IMG/VR virus record: IMGVR_UViG_3300042402_003967
Coordinates: 1 to 21,854 of that record
Reading direction: 5' to 3' (one strand)
Source: a virus
DNA: 21,854 nucleotides
Below the pieces are notes generated by a model. The model saw only the letters and a program-made list of their open reading frames with translations, was not told the DNA's origin and did no database searches. A program made the position numbers and the translations under genes. Within the stretch, counting starts at the first letter, position 1, and every line of letters starts with the position of its first letter. This document shows, piece by piece, positions 6,212 to 14,118 of the stretch.

Positions 6212-6518
6212 TTAATACTTGCTTTTTTGTTTTGGTTTTTTTAGCAAGTTCTTCATTTTCTTTGGTAAGATATTCAACTTTAACAGTCAAAGCTGCTACT
6301 TGCTTTGTTAAATCTAAAATCATATTTCTCATCTCATCCTTTTCTTTAGATGATTGAGCCAACAATGCTTCTAACTTTGCGATACGGTCTTTGCAATCGT
6401 GTCTAATAAATTCATCATCACGTTCTTTACGATTTGCTCTCTTTTCATAAAAACGAAATGCAGTTGTTCCACCTAATATTGTGATTGCCGTAATTAATAC
6501 TGAATATATATTTTCCAT
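6204..6518 (-). CDS. Small membrane-anchored coiled-coil protein
   Basis: This 104-residue protein has one hydrophobic segment at the N-terminus (about residues 4-22, YSVLITAITILGGTTAFRF). A strongly charged helical stretch follows, with heptad-like spacing from about 45 to 92 (AKLEALLAQSSKEKDEMRNM and on). The C-terminus is basic (KKTKTKKQ). The shape, a single N-terminal anchor with a cytoplasmic or periplasmic coil, is that of small phage accessory or lysis-associated proteins, but no family is recognised. The start overlaps the upstream stop as TAATG and the stop overlaps the HAD gene, so expression is probably coupled to both. Confidence 0.65.
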   Translation of the reverse strand: MENIYSVLITAITILGGTTAFRFYEKRANRKERDDEFIRHDCKDRIAKLEALLAQSSKEKDEMRNMILDLTKQVAALTVKVEYLTKENEELAKKTKTKKQVLNG

Positions 6519-6901
6519 TATTCTTCTCCCTTATCACCTAACTCATGATAGCCGGTGTTAGCTTGGTTAATAAATTGCATTGCCTGAGAAATGTGGTCTT
6601 GTATCCAACCTGGTAAATTCATTTCTTGCTCTCCAATTTTACCTTTAAGTTCGGTTGCGTTTCTAATAATATCATCCAATTGTCCACCCGCCATAGATAC
6701 TTCGTGGTCATTGGTTTCAGGACCTTCATTTAATTTACTTTTAAGTAATTCTGTCATTTTATTGAAGACTTGTTCTCCACCATCTTCACCCAATCTATAC
6801 GCACCACCCAATTTTTCATAAATTTGAATTTTATGTTTCATTGGTATAGTTTTTTCAGAAAGTTTATTCCAAATTTTCGGATGTGTTACTTGAAATTTCA
6901 T
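6518..6901 (-). CDS. Phage-type helical protein of unknown function
   Basis: This encodes 127 residues with no signal peptide or membrane segment. The C-terminal half (DHEVSMAGGQLDDIIRNATE at 65-84, then LPGWIQDHISQAMQFINQAN) is a helical module. It resembles short segments I recall from T4-like marine-phage structural proteins, with a D-H-E-V-x-M-A start and a W-x-Q-x-x-I-x-x-A core. That recollection is not a search result. The N-terminal half (MKFQVTHPKIWNKLSEKTIP) is unrecognised. It begins a new run of genes after a 53-base gap that holds the third copy of the TATATTTA element, 24 bases before the ATG. It is coupled by TAATG to the coiled-coil gene. Confidence 0.6.
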   Translation of the reverse strand: MKFQVTHPKIWNKLSEKTIPMKHKIQIYEKLGGAYRLGEDGGEQVFNKMTELLKSKLNEGPETNDHEVSMAGGQLDDIIRNATELKGKIGEQEMNLPGWIQDHISQAMQFINQANTGYHELGDKGEE

Positions 6902-6925
6902 ATTTTTTATTTGTATATACGGATA

Positions 6926-6940
6926 TAAATATAAAAAAAT
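6926..6940 (-). promoter_or_regulatory. Candidate promoter element upstream of the gene at 6901
   Basis: The minus strand has a T-run followed by TATATTTA (6933-6926), ending 24 bases before the ATG. The same octamer precedes iscU and the Hc1-like gene at 21-25 bases. Just downstream, ATCCGTATATAC repeats the CCGTATAT core of the iscU element. The plus strand spells TATAAATA at 6924-6931, the T4 late consensus, but no gene lies in that direction. Confidence 0.4.
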
Positions 6941-6954
6941 TATATTAAAGATTT

Positions 6955-7719
6955 TTACAAATCATCCGTTGAATGTATATCTTGCATTTCTATTGTTTTT
7001 ATGAAACTTAAAAATGCATATCTACCTATTCCACCGGTTACCTTTGTAACCATATGTTTAATATCAAATGATTGTAAATCTATCATTGCAACTTTACCAA
7101 ATGTAGGAATAACTTTTTCGGTGTTATTTAAAACCAAAATTCCACCATCATTCTCATCATATTCTTCGTTTAAATAAATTAATAATGCACATACTCTACC
7201 TGTACCTGTTCCGTCTGAGTGGTTTTTTAATTGACATCCCTTATCATAATATGTAAAGCATGGTGCAAAAAGACAAAATTTTTGAGTTTCTTCAAAATTG
7301 AAATAATATTTTATCAACTTATATATGTGTTTTTCAAATAAATTAATAGTAGTATCATCTTTTAATAGCTTTGCAGAATCAGCGTAATACCAAATTTGTG
7401 AACAAACTATATTTTTATTTTTTTCAATTAAATCAAACACTTCATTCTTTTTTTGAAATGCAATATCATATTCTCCAAAATCTTCATGAAAGTTTATATT
7501 TACCAATTCTTCACCTCTTAATTTTTTTTCATTAATTTCTAATTCATTTAAATTTTCCAATGCTGATACCCTAAGCTGCGTCATTTCATTTTTTAAATTG
7601 TTTATTTCATTACATTTAAAAGGTAATAAAAAGTTATAAAATTCAGAATCAAACTCGGATAATTCTAACCAAGTATATCCTTCTTTTTTAAGTTTTTCTT
7701 TTGATTGTTCTATTGTCAT
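6955..7719 (-). CDS. 2-oxoglutarate/Fe(II)-dependent oxygenase (prolyl-4-hydroxylase-like), copy 1
   Basis: This encodes 254 residues with a C-terminal double-stranded beta-helix oxygenase domain. The iron site is visible: H167 and D169 (LKNHSDGTG) and the distal H222 (IKHMVTKV), with R233 (GIGRYAFLSF) placed to bind 2-oxoglutarate. VCALLIYLNEEYDENDGGIL links them. Enzymes of this type hydroxylate proline, lysine or small molecules. The copy at 19394-20140 is a clear paralogue, sharing HSDG, a C-x-L/I-LIYLN block, GGIL-x-LN, VIP, H-x-VTKV and GRYA, and also EFYNF and SQ-x-WY in the N-terminal part. It lies at the downstream end of the glycosyltransferase island with an ATGA overlap, so hydroxylation followed by glycosylation of a virion protein is a reasonable but unproven idea. 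Confidence 0.85.
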   Translation of the reverse strand: MTIEQSKEKLKKEGYTWLELSEFDSEFYNFLLPFKCNEINNLKNEMTQLRVSALENLNELEINEKKLRGEELVNINFHEDFGEYDIAFQKKNEVFDLIEKNKNIVCSQIWYYADSAKLLKDDTTINLFEKHIYKLIKYYFNFEETQKFCLFAPCFTYYDKGCQLKNHSDGTGTGRVCALLIYLNEEYDENDGGILVLNNTEKVIPTFGKVAMIDLQSFDIKHMVTKVTGGIGRYAFLSFIKTIEMQDIHSTDDL

Positions 7720-8615
7720 TTTATTTTATTTAATTCTTCTTGGAATACTGAATAGGATTGTTTTTTAAATTCTTCTTTTCTGTCAATTCTTTTTATAATA
7801 GAATCATAATGTTTTCTATTTCTATAAATATAATTTTCACAAACTATATAGTTTTTCAATTTAAATTGATAAATTAATTCTCCGTTTTGATTTAGTTTTT
7901 CAATTCCCCACATTAAAAATGTATCATCCGGTCCGTATGCTCCCATTGATTCGGGTAATGGTATTCTATCTAATAGGGGTTTTGATAAAAGTGTAAACCA
8001 ACCGGCCCCAAATTTTGTTCTAGGTTGTCCTTCGACATTATTCATAACAGTCATCAATTCTACATCACCAACCTCTCCACTTTCTGCAAATGGGTTATTG
8101 GTTTTACAATAATCTAATGGTTTATTTAAATAATTTTCATTTACTAAACAATCCCAAGTAGTGTCCCAATATTTCACTATTTCAGGTGTGATAAAATATT
8201 TGTCAATATTATCAGTTTCTCTAACTCTATCTATACTTGCTTCCATATAATAAAGAATTTTATCATCAAAACAAATATCGGTATCTAACCAAATAAAATG
8301 AGTTGCATCAATACATTCTTTATGTGCATATCTTTTTGTTTGAAATGCTCCCATAATTTCATCTCTCATTTGGAATGTTGATTTAGCAGCCCAATTGGTT
8401 AATGGTTTTAATGAATTGAATCTATCAATAAAAAATTGTTTATCAACTTTTGAATTTTCCCAATCAAATAGGTAATCCGAAACTGAAAATGAAATGTAAA
8501 ATTCATAATTATTTCCATCTACAAATTTAGATGCTTTATTTAAATCAACCAATACTCTTTCTAAATCATCCAACTCATGTGGCATTACGAAAGATGTTAT
8601 AACTATTTTTTTCAT
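7716..8615 (-). CDS. GT-A-fold glycosyltransferase-like protein
   Basis: This encodes 299 residues. FIWLDTDICFDDK at 107-119 supplies a D-x-D (111-113), the metal/sugar-nucleotide site of GT-A enzymes. A later KFGAGWFTLLSKPLLDRIPL, followed by MGAYGPDDTFLMWGIEKL, corresponds to the acceptor-side segment in which a D-D/E-x-x base is usual. The acceptor and sugar cannot be read from sequence. The gene is ATGA-coupled on both sides, to another GT-A-like gene and to the 2OG oxygenase. It is AT-rich, like the rest of the island. Confidence 0.75.
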   Translation of the reverse strand: MKKIVITSFVMPHELDDLERVLVDLNKASKFVDGNNYEFYISFSVSDYLFDWENSKVDKQFFIDRFNSLKPLTNWAAKSTFQMRDEIMGAFQTKRYAHKECIDATHFIWLDTDICFDDKILYYMEASIDRVRETDNIDKYFITPEIVKYWDTTWDCLVNENYLNKPLDYCKTNNPFAESGEVGDVELMTVMNNVEGQPRTKFGAGWFTLLSKPLLDRIPLPESMGAYGPDDTFLMWGIEKLNQNGELIYQFKLKNYIVCENYIYRNRKHYDSIIKRIDRKEEFKKQSYSVFQEELNKIK

Positions 8616-9388
8616 TTGTATTTATTTTCTATTAAATTATTTAATTCTTCGTTTCTATCATATTGATGAACCAAAACATATGGAACATCACCATTCATAA
8701 TAATATCGTTATTGATTATTATTTCTTTTTTGTCATTTCTTTTATCTTGCTTTAGGGTATCAACTTGTAATGCAAAATCAGAATTGACTTCAATCTTATC
8801 TTTTAATAAAGTATTATTAACAATTAAATTCAACGCACTTTGGTCAGTAAAATGTCTGGTATCCCCTGCCTGCGATACTAACCAATTCAACATCAATAAA
8901 CCCTTTACTGATTGGTGTTTGCCGGCGATGACTCCAACATTTGCAATTGTATTTGATTTGATTGATTCCCAAAATATAGGGCCATATCCCTCATGTATAT
9001 TTTTGTGAGCCCAAGGTTCATCTTCATTCTTAATACATTCCGATGCTACTATAATTTCCGTTTTAAGATTTTTATCTAACCAATCGGATGGGTTTGTTTG
9101 CCATACTATATCCCTAACATCCGTTGTGATTATATGATTCCATTTTCTTTCATCATTCTGTAAAAACCACCACATATCAATTAATCGTTTCATATGCGGA
9201 TGCCCTTGCAACTCTGCACCATAACATTCCCAACCTTTTGATGAAAGATATTCAATAGTTTCATTTGGTAAATTATAACATATCATTATCTTATCACCAC
9301 TAAATCCACTATTATTTAGGGATTCTACATATATTTTAATTTTTTCTGGCAAATAGTTTGCTATTGCCGATATAACCAAATCTTTCAT
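8612..9388 (-). CDS. Glycosyltransferase-like protein (nucleotide-sugar transferase fold)
   Basis: This 258-residue protein begins with a Rossmann-like strand (LVISAIANYLPEKIKIYVES). HIITTDVRDIVWQTNPSDWL at 85-104 contains D90 and D93 in a T-D-x-x-D metal site. NVGVIAGKHQSVKGLLMLNW and HFTDQSALNLIV follow, in the positions where such transferases bind the sugar nucleotide and read the acceptor. Together these look like a GT-A-fold glycosyltransferase of the type found in surface-polysaccharide and phage sugar clusters. The family is less certain than for the classical GT2 members. It sits 1 base from the FkbM gene upstream and is ATGA-coupled to the next GT. Confidence 0.65.
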   Translation of the reverse strand: MKDLVISAIANYLPEKIKIYVESLNNSGFSGDKIMICYNLPNETIEYLSSKGWECYGAELQGHPHMKRLIDMWWFLQNDERKWNHIITTDVRDIVWQTNPSDWLDKNLKTEIIVASECIKNEDEPWAHKNIHEGYGPIFWESIKSNTIANVGVIAGKHQSVKGLLMLNWLVSQAGDTRHFTDQSALNLIVNNTLLKDKIEVNSDFALQVDTLKQDKRNDKKEIIINNDIIMNGDVPYVLVHQYDRNEELNNLIENKYK

Positions 9389-9389
9389 A

Positions 9390-10049
9390 TTAAGGAATTA
9401 ATAGTATATCTCTACCACAATCGATAGAATTATAATCAAAAATATTTTCCATATCCTTTACTAATTGTTGTTCGGCTTGTTTATGCCAATTCGTTTCAAA
9501 AAGTATATATGGTTTTTGATTTGTTCTTTTCATCCATTCAAACATACCACGAATTACATTGACATCATGCCCCTCCGCATCTACTTTTATAAAATTAACT
9601 TTTTCAATTTTATTATCAAATGCCCAATCAGAAAATGTTACACACTTTATAGTATATTTTTCATGTGAGTGTATTTCCATACCCTCTTTGTAAATTTTAT
9701 TATAACCTAAATTTTCATTGGATGCTAATAGTGTAACTTCGGAAGTTTCATTACCCAATGCTTTATCAACTACTTTTATATTTGGGTATTTTTGGAATTT
9801 ATTATTACATTCACTTACCAAATATGGTACGGGTTCAAATAATATTACATTTTCTAAAAAATCATACCCCAATCCATCCAATATCATTTTACTAAATAAT
9901 CCTGTATTTGCACCAACATCCACAAATGTATCACCTTTTTTTATATATGATTTTACTAAATCGACATTAGTTTGTATTTCAGGTCTTAACCAATTTTCCC
10001 ACTCATTTAAATTCATATTATTATAATTTATTTTCCGTATTTTTGCCAA
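9390..10049 (-). CDS. FkbM-family SAM-dependent methyltransferase
   Basis: This encodes 219 residues. SAM motif I is FVDVGANTGLFSKMI at 42-56. FEPVPYL at 71-77 is the acidic loop that binds the ribose. VNFIKVDAEGHDVNVIRGMF at 151-170 is the hallmark of FkbM enzymes, which O-methylate sugars and other hydroxyls. Full family length is present. Flanked by glycosyltransferases, it would be expected to cap or decorate a glycan. It overlaps the preceding glycosyltransferase gene by 22 bases. Confidence 0.88.
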   Translation of the reverse strand: MAKIRKINYNNMNLNEWENWLRPEIQTNVDLVKSYIKKGDTFVDVGANTGLFSKMILDGLGYDFLENVILFEPVPYLVSECNNKFQKYPNIKVVDKALGNETSEVTLLASNENLGYNKIYKEGMEIHSHEKYTIKCVTFSDWAFDNKIEKVNFIKVDAEGHDVNVIRGMFEWMKRTNQKPYILFETNWHKQAEQQLVKDMENIFDYNSIDCGRDILLIP

Positions 10050-10768
10050 TCGTTATGCATGAATAATCCTTCGTTGTGTCCTACCTTATATTCTTGTTTG
10101 ACCCACCACTTACCAATATTTCCTTCTAAAGCAATACCCTCTCCTGCAAATGGTTTAACCGTATCTAAATAAAATTGTTTTTTATATAAACAAGGGTTGT
10201 TTGTCCAATTACCATAGCGAGATGTAGTCCAAAACATATCTTCCGATTTCTTTATTAAATCAGGAAACTCAACCGATGGGTCTAACCAATGTATTGAATC
10301 TAATAGATGTGGTGATTGTGCACCGATTTCATCATCATAATAAGTTAATTCTTTACCTCTATGTCTAAATGAGAAATGTGGGTTACCTGGATTTGCTCTG
10401 TGTCTTAAACGAACTACATCCAATCCCATTTCTATTGCTTGATAGCTTTTCTTTAATGTATTATAAGTTACGTCTTTATCTTCAATCAAATTCCAATCAT
10501 GTTCTAATACTAAAACATAATCACTTTGTGCATTTTCAGTTAATTTAATAAATGCTTTTCCGATTCCGATATTCTTTTGTAAACCTATGAAATCCAATCC
10601 AAAATGCGTTGCAATTTGAATATCTTGTTGGGTAACTTCCTGAAATAAAATAGTTACATCGTTTACCATATCAAATAAACCATTGTTATGATATGTTGTT
10701 AGTGTATCTACTAAAACTTGGCCACTATGCCAACTCAATATCCCTATACTAATTGGTAGTTTTTCCAT
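10028..10768 (-). CDS. GT2-like glycosyltransferase
   Basis: This 246-residue protein opens with a GT2-like strand (LPISIGILSWHSGQVLVDTL). It has QKNIGIGKAFIKL at 64-76, where GT2 enzymes carry N-x-G-x-x-x-A, and DYVLVLEHDWNLIED at 83-97, whose E-H-D takes the place of the D-x-D. A later SEDMFWTTSRYGNWTNNPCL and a GEGIALEGNIGKWW segment are not typical, so it is a divergent member. It is 3 bases downstream of the CmcI-like methyltransferase and overlaps the FkbM gene. Substrate unknown. Confidence 0.72.
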   Translation of the reverse strand: MEKLPISIGILSWHSGQVLVDTLTTYHNNGLFDMVNDVTILFQEVTQQDIQIATHFGLDFIGLQKNIGIGKAFIKLTENAQSDYVLVLEHDWNLIEDKDVTYNTLKKSYQAIEMGLDVVRLRHRANPGNPHFSFRHRGKELTYYDDEIGAQSPHLLDSIHWLDPSVEFPDLIKKSEDMFWTTSRYGNWTNNPCLYKKQFYLDTVKPFAGEGIALEGNIGKWWVKQEYKVGHNEGLFMHNDWQKYGK

Positions 10769-10771
10769 AAT

Positions 10772-11452
10772 TTATTTTTTTATATATGCTGTCCAAAGAT
10801 AAAAATTGAATTGTTCATTTTTATATGGCTTTAAATCATTTTCTTCTACACCTTCTTTAATCATATCGTAAGTTGTATCAAATTCATATGGCCATTGCCA
10901 ATAATCGGTTGCTTCCCTCCAATGTGCATCATCTACTTTATAATCATGTGCCATTATAATATCATCCGATTTAAGGAATTTTGAAAACGTATTAAATTCT
11001 TTTGGTTTATCTCCACCATCACATATTAATAAAACCCTTCCAGGCGATGCAATCATTTCAACTATATCATTAAATGCTTTTTCTTCAAAACAATCTTCTA
11101 CTCTAAAATCAATATCAGTTCGTTTTGTGTGGTTGATTTTACCATCTATATCATAAGATACTAATTTAGCATTTTCTTTTTTCATATCATATAGATAGGA
11201 TGTCAATCCACCATTATAAGTTCCTATTTCAACAATAGTATCAAATTGTTGGATAAAATCAGGAGATAACACCAAATATACTCCCAATACTTGCGACATT
11301 TGTATACCATTATAGTAATTTAAACGAAGATATGGATGTGATTGATGCCATGTCATTATATTTGAAAAATTTATTTTATCACTAATTGTTTTTTGTAATA
11401 AAATATTTAACATTATTGCGTTAAAATCAAATTCTTTTTGCATTTTGTACAT
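10772..11452 (-). CDS. CmcI/rhamnosyl-O-methyltransferase-like class I methyltransferase
   Basis: This encodes 226 residues. SAM motif I is TIVEIGTYNGGLTSYLYD at 72-89, preceded by QMSQVLGVYLVLSPDFIQQF. The pair VLLICDGGDKPKEFNTFSKF and DDIIMAHDYKVDD matches the cephalosporin-hydroxylase/rhamnosyl methyltransferase group, which methylates sugar hydroxyls. The D-G-G-D replaces the usual D-G-x-H. An alternative start at M4 (11443) exists. The gene overlaps the upstream GT by 26 bases. It is one of three methyltransferases placed alternately with glycosyltransferases here. Confidence 0.75.
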   Translation of the reverse strand: MYKMQKEFDFNAIMLNILLQKTISDKINFSNIMTWHQSHPYLRLNYYNGIQMSQVLGVYLVLSPDFIQQFDTIVEIGTYNGGLTSYLYDMKKENAKLVSYDIDGKINHTKRTDIDFRVEDCFEEKAFNDIVEMIASPGRVLLICDGGDKPKEFNTFSKFLKSDDIIMAHDYKVDDAHWREATDYWQWPYEFDTTYDMIKEGVEENDLKPYKNEQFNFYLWTAYIKK

Positions 11453-12065
11453 AACTTATAAAATATTCGTAATCTTTTTTCTTAATTTCATCCCATTCTT
11501 TTTCATCCGATGTTGTTGACATTTCTGTTTGTATATTAAAATTTTTAAGTATAGATTTTGTAGCTGGATTACATTTGAATATATAATCATCCCCATACCA
11601 TATTTTAATATCATTTGGAATATTAATCCAATCTTTTTTATCAAATATTATTAAACAACCCCAACCCCAATCTCTAACTTTTCCCAACCATTTTTCTATA
11701 ATTGGTTCATCCGTATTATTTCCTTTATAATTAAATTCCGATTGTCCAATGATACCATATTCCATTAATATATCTTTTGTAATTAAACCAAATATATTTG
11801 GGTCAAAGTTTATATCATCATTACACAATGCAATACATTCATTCTTTGCTAATTCAATTCCTTTATTCCAAGCTGGATTTACATATATGTTTCCTCCAAA
11901 TGAAACATGTCTAACTTTTTCTACTTTTCCATCCAATACATCTGTCAATTGATTATTTATTACAATAATCTCATCTACATATTCACACTCATTTAAATCT
12001 GAAAGTAGTTTTTTTGTTCTGTTTGATTTCCAAAGTGTTGGAATTATGACTGTATATTTATCCAT
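11427..12065 (-). CDS. GT2-like glycosyltransferase
   Basis: This 212-residue protein has a classical GT2 N-terminus (YTVIIPTLWKS). NPAWNKGIELAKNECIAL at 63-80 matches the N-x-x-x-N-x-G-x-x-x-A block. CNDDINFDPNIF at 81-92 provides the acidic metal site (D83, D84). VRDWGWGCLIIFDKKDW is the acceptor-side strand. It is shorter than most GT2 domains but appears intact. It overlaps both neighbours, the methyltransferases before and after it, by 8 and 26 bases. Confidence 0.78.
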   Translation of the reverse strand: MDKYTVIIPTLWKSNRTKKLLSDLNECEYVDEIIVINNQLTDVLDGKVEKVRHVSFGGNIYVNPAWNKGIELAKNECIALCNDDINFDPNIFGLITKDILMEYGIIGQSEFNYKGNNTDEPIIEKWLGKVRDWGWGCLIIFDKKDWINIPNDIKIWYGDDYIFKCNPATKSILKNFNIQTEMSTTSDEKEWDEIKKKDYEYFISYVQNAKRI

Positions 12066-12627
12066 TTTTTTTAAATATTAAAAGAACATCATCATATCTG
12101 TTTTTGTTATCTCTCAAATCTATTGTTTCATAATGCAGTTCCAATTTATAACATAATTCATCTATTTTTTCCTTATCTCTATCAAGCTTTTGTATATCTT
12201 CTATAATCATTATTCCGCCTGGTTTTACTTTTTTAAACCAATATTCTATTGCAAATAATTGAGAATCTAATGTGTGTGGACCATCATCTATTAAATAATC
12301 AATTGAATTATCTTCAAACATATCTAATACATTTTCAGTATATGCATCATTTTGAATAATATTGATATCTCCCATTTTTCTAATTTCATCTGCTATATTG
12401 TCTACTAAACCATTTCCAAATGGGTCTATTCCGGTTATTTCAGAATTTACAAACCATTCTCTTAACAATTTTACGGAACGACCTTCATGTACTCCTATTT
12501 CTAATATTTTTAATTTATCATTCCTTTTTGATGTAAACTCATTAGAATAATATCCGTTTATATAATCATGCGTAGTTCCTTTATCACTTTTAAAATCAGA
12601 TGCTTCATAAAATTCTGAAAATGTCAT
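12058..12627 (-). CDS. Class I SAM methyltransferase
   Basis: This encodes 189 residues. Motif I KILEIGVHEGRSVKLLREW spans 40-58, the ribose-binding acid is D68 in ITGIDPF, and DYLIDDGPHTLDSQ at 110-123 matches the D-D-G-x-H signature of sugar-modifying methyltransferases. FKKVKPGGIMIIEDI is the post-core strand. The start (MTFSEFYEASDFKSDKGTTH) resembles the N-terminus of enzymes that methylate macrolide sugars and O-antigen. It is 1 base from the upstream GT and overlaps the downstream GT by 8 bases. Confidence 0.82.
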   Translation of the reverse strand: MTFSEFYEASDFKSDKGTTHDYINGYYSNEFTSKRNDKLKILEIGVHEGRSVKLLREWFVNSEITGIDPFGNGLVDNIADEIRKMGDINIIQNDAYTENVLDMFEDNSIDYLIDDGPHTLDSQLFAIEYWFKKVKPGGIMIIEDIQKLDRDKEKIDELCYKLELHYETIDLRDNKNRYDDVLLIFKKNG

Positions 12628-12628
12628 A

Positions 12629-13495
12629 TTATTTGTTTTTAAATTTTTCTATTAATTTATCTACTACCTGTATCTGTGTATAGTTGTGTAATACTTTCAT
12701 CATTCCATTGTGTGCAATTCTTTCTCTTTCCTCTTCGTTTTCTGTATAATAGTTTATCTTTTCAATACAATCAAACATATCGTTATATAAAACTATTTCT
12801 TCTCCATCTACAAACACTTCATCCAATCCTCTAATCACATCCAATTTATCCGTTATAACTAATTTACCACAAGCCATTCCTTCAAAAATTCTACGAGTAA
12901 TTTCTCCCCATCTACTATTTTGAATAACCATTAAACCTTTATTCAAAAATTCAGTATGCTCTTTTGGCCCTAACCCATTTTTATTACCAATTGCTCCTTC
13001 TCCCCATCTAGTAAGATAATCTAAAAATTCCGAATTACCAAATCCTCTTGTTGTAACTGCGGTATATTCTGGTTCTAAATTCATTGGGAACTGAACTTTG
13101 GTATCTGCGAAATGGTTTATCCATTCTGCGTTTATACCCCTTTCTCTATATTGAGCTGCTGATACTTTATCCGGTGTAATTGTATAATGGAAACGATTTG
13201 CTTTAGGATAATTTCTTTCAAAATTTTGTGGGTCATCTCCACTTTCTTGTATCCAACAGGCAGATGGTTTCAAATCTTTATCCAAATATGGTGAGTCAAT
13301 TCTACCCCAATCCATAAACAACACAATATCTGTTGGAATATCTTGTTGAATCCATAGTTGTAATGCCGAATCATCATTTGCAGTAATCGGTATAATTTCC
13401 GTTTCCCAACCTCTTTCTTTAAATTCATTTACCAATGCCATTGGAGTTGACCAAACTTCTCCTTCTTTATAATCGTATATGAATGTTATTTTCAT
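12629..13495 (-). CDS. GT-B glycosyltransferase, CgeB-like
   Basis: This encodes 288 residues with a Rossmann start (MKITFIYDYKEGEVW). The C-terminal donor-binding half has RWGEITRRIFEGMACGKLVI at 195-214, the R-x-F-E-x-M-A-C-G signature of CgeB/GT1-like spore-coat and surface glycosyltransferases. After it comes DEIV-like EIVLYNDMFDCIEKINYY, then ERERIAHNGMMKVLHNYT at the C-terminus. It probably transfers an NDP-sugar to a protein or glycan in the cytoplasm. It is ATGA-coupled to the GT2 gene upstream and 1 base from the methyltransferase downstream. Confidence 0.82.
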   Translation of the reverse strand: MKITFIYDYKEGEVWSTPMALVNEFKERGWETEIIPITANDDSALQLWIQQDIPTDIVLFMDWGRIDSPYLDKDLKPSACWIQESGDDPQNFERNYPKANRFHYTITPDKVSAAQYRERGINAEWINHFADTKVQFPMNLEPEYTAVTTRGFGNSEFLDYLTRWGEGAIGNKNGLGPKEHTEFLNKGLMVIQNSRWGEITRRIFEGMACGKLVITDKLDVIRGLDEVFVDGEEIVLYNDMFDCIEKINYYTENEEERERIAHNGMMKVLHNYTQIQVVDKLIEKFKNK

Positions 13496-14118
13496 AAAGT
13501 ATCGTAATAATTGTTTTGTCTTTCTTGTCTTTCAATATTTTTAGGATGTTTGATACAATATATTTCTTCAAATGGAAAATTTGTATAATTCTCAAAACCA
13601 CCAATTCTTTCATGTACTTTACCACTCCATCCAATTTGCTCTGATTTATTTTTGTAAATACGAGTTTGAACATCAGGAAAATTTATCCAACCTTTTTCAT
13701 TCACATTCCATCTCCATTTATCGATATGAGATTGTGTAAGTCCTTCGACTGTATTAATACGAGGAACTAAAATAAGGTCTTTATCGGTATTTGCTTCCAA
13801 TAATGCTTCCATATTTACAATCAAATCAGGTTCTAAAAATTCATCTGCATCTAATTGAAAAATCCATTCACCTTTACAATGTGAATTTAAAAAGTTTTTC
13901 CATTGTGCAAAATCATTATTAAATTCCGATTCTATTAAAGTGATGTAATCCGAATTGGCTTGTAATTCCAAATATTCTACTAATTCAATAGGTGCTTTTG
14001 GAGTATCCAATAAAACTACTATTTCGGAATTTTCTTCTTTGTAGTTTAATAACTGATTAACCAAACGAATGGTTTCTTCGACTTCATTACAAGCCGTTAT
14101 TGCGTAACTTAATTTCAT
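13492..14118 (-). CDS. GT2 glycosyltransferase, WaaE/KdtX-like
   Basis: This encodes 208 residues. The N-terminus KLSYAITACNEVEETIRLV is typical for WaaE-type GT2 enzymes. WIFQLDADEFLEPDLI at 85-100 carries the D-x-D (D90, D92), and GWSGKVHERIGG is the W-x-G-x-x-H-E acceptor motif of this subgroup. Members such as WaaE add glucose to LPS core; related proteins act on other surface glycans. The gene overlaps the epimerase stop region by 32 bases and is ATGA-coupled to the CgeB-like gene. Confidence 0.85.
   Translation of the reverse strand: MKLSYAITACNEVEETIRLVNQLLNYKEENSEIVVLLDTPKAPIELVEYLELQANSDYITLIESEFNNDFAQWKNFLNSHCKGEWIFQLDADEFLEPDLIVNMEALLEANTDKDLILVPRINTVEGLTQSHIDKWRWNVNEKGWINFPDVQTRIYKNKSEQIGWSGKVHERIGGFENYTNFPFEEIYCIKHPKNIERQERQNNYYDTL

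Noticed and set aside
8712-10026. Plus-strand open frames at 8712-9008, 9465-9668 and 9718-10026
   Set aside because: All are antisense to glycosyltransferase or FkbM coding frames with strong motifs; they are side effects of AT-rich coding sequence.
11456-11644. Minus-strand 62-codon frame within the GT2-like gene
   Set aside because: It is an alternative frame of 11427-12065, rich in Ile, Lys and Met, with no motif; the longer frame has the GT2 signatures.
13467-13673. Minus-strand 68-codon frame at the GT2/CgeB-like boundary
   Set aside because: It overlaps both real frames, and the product is low-complexity Ile/Lys.
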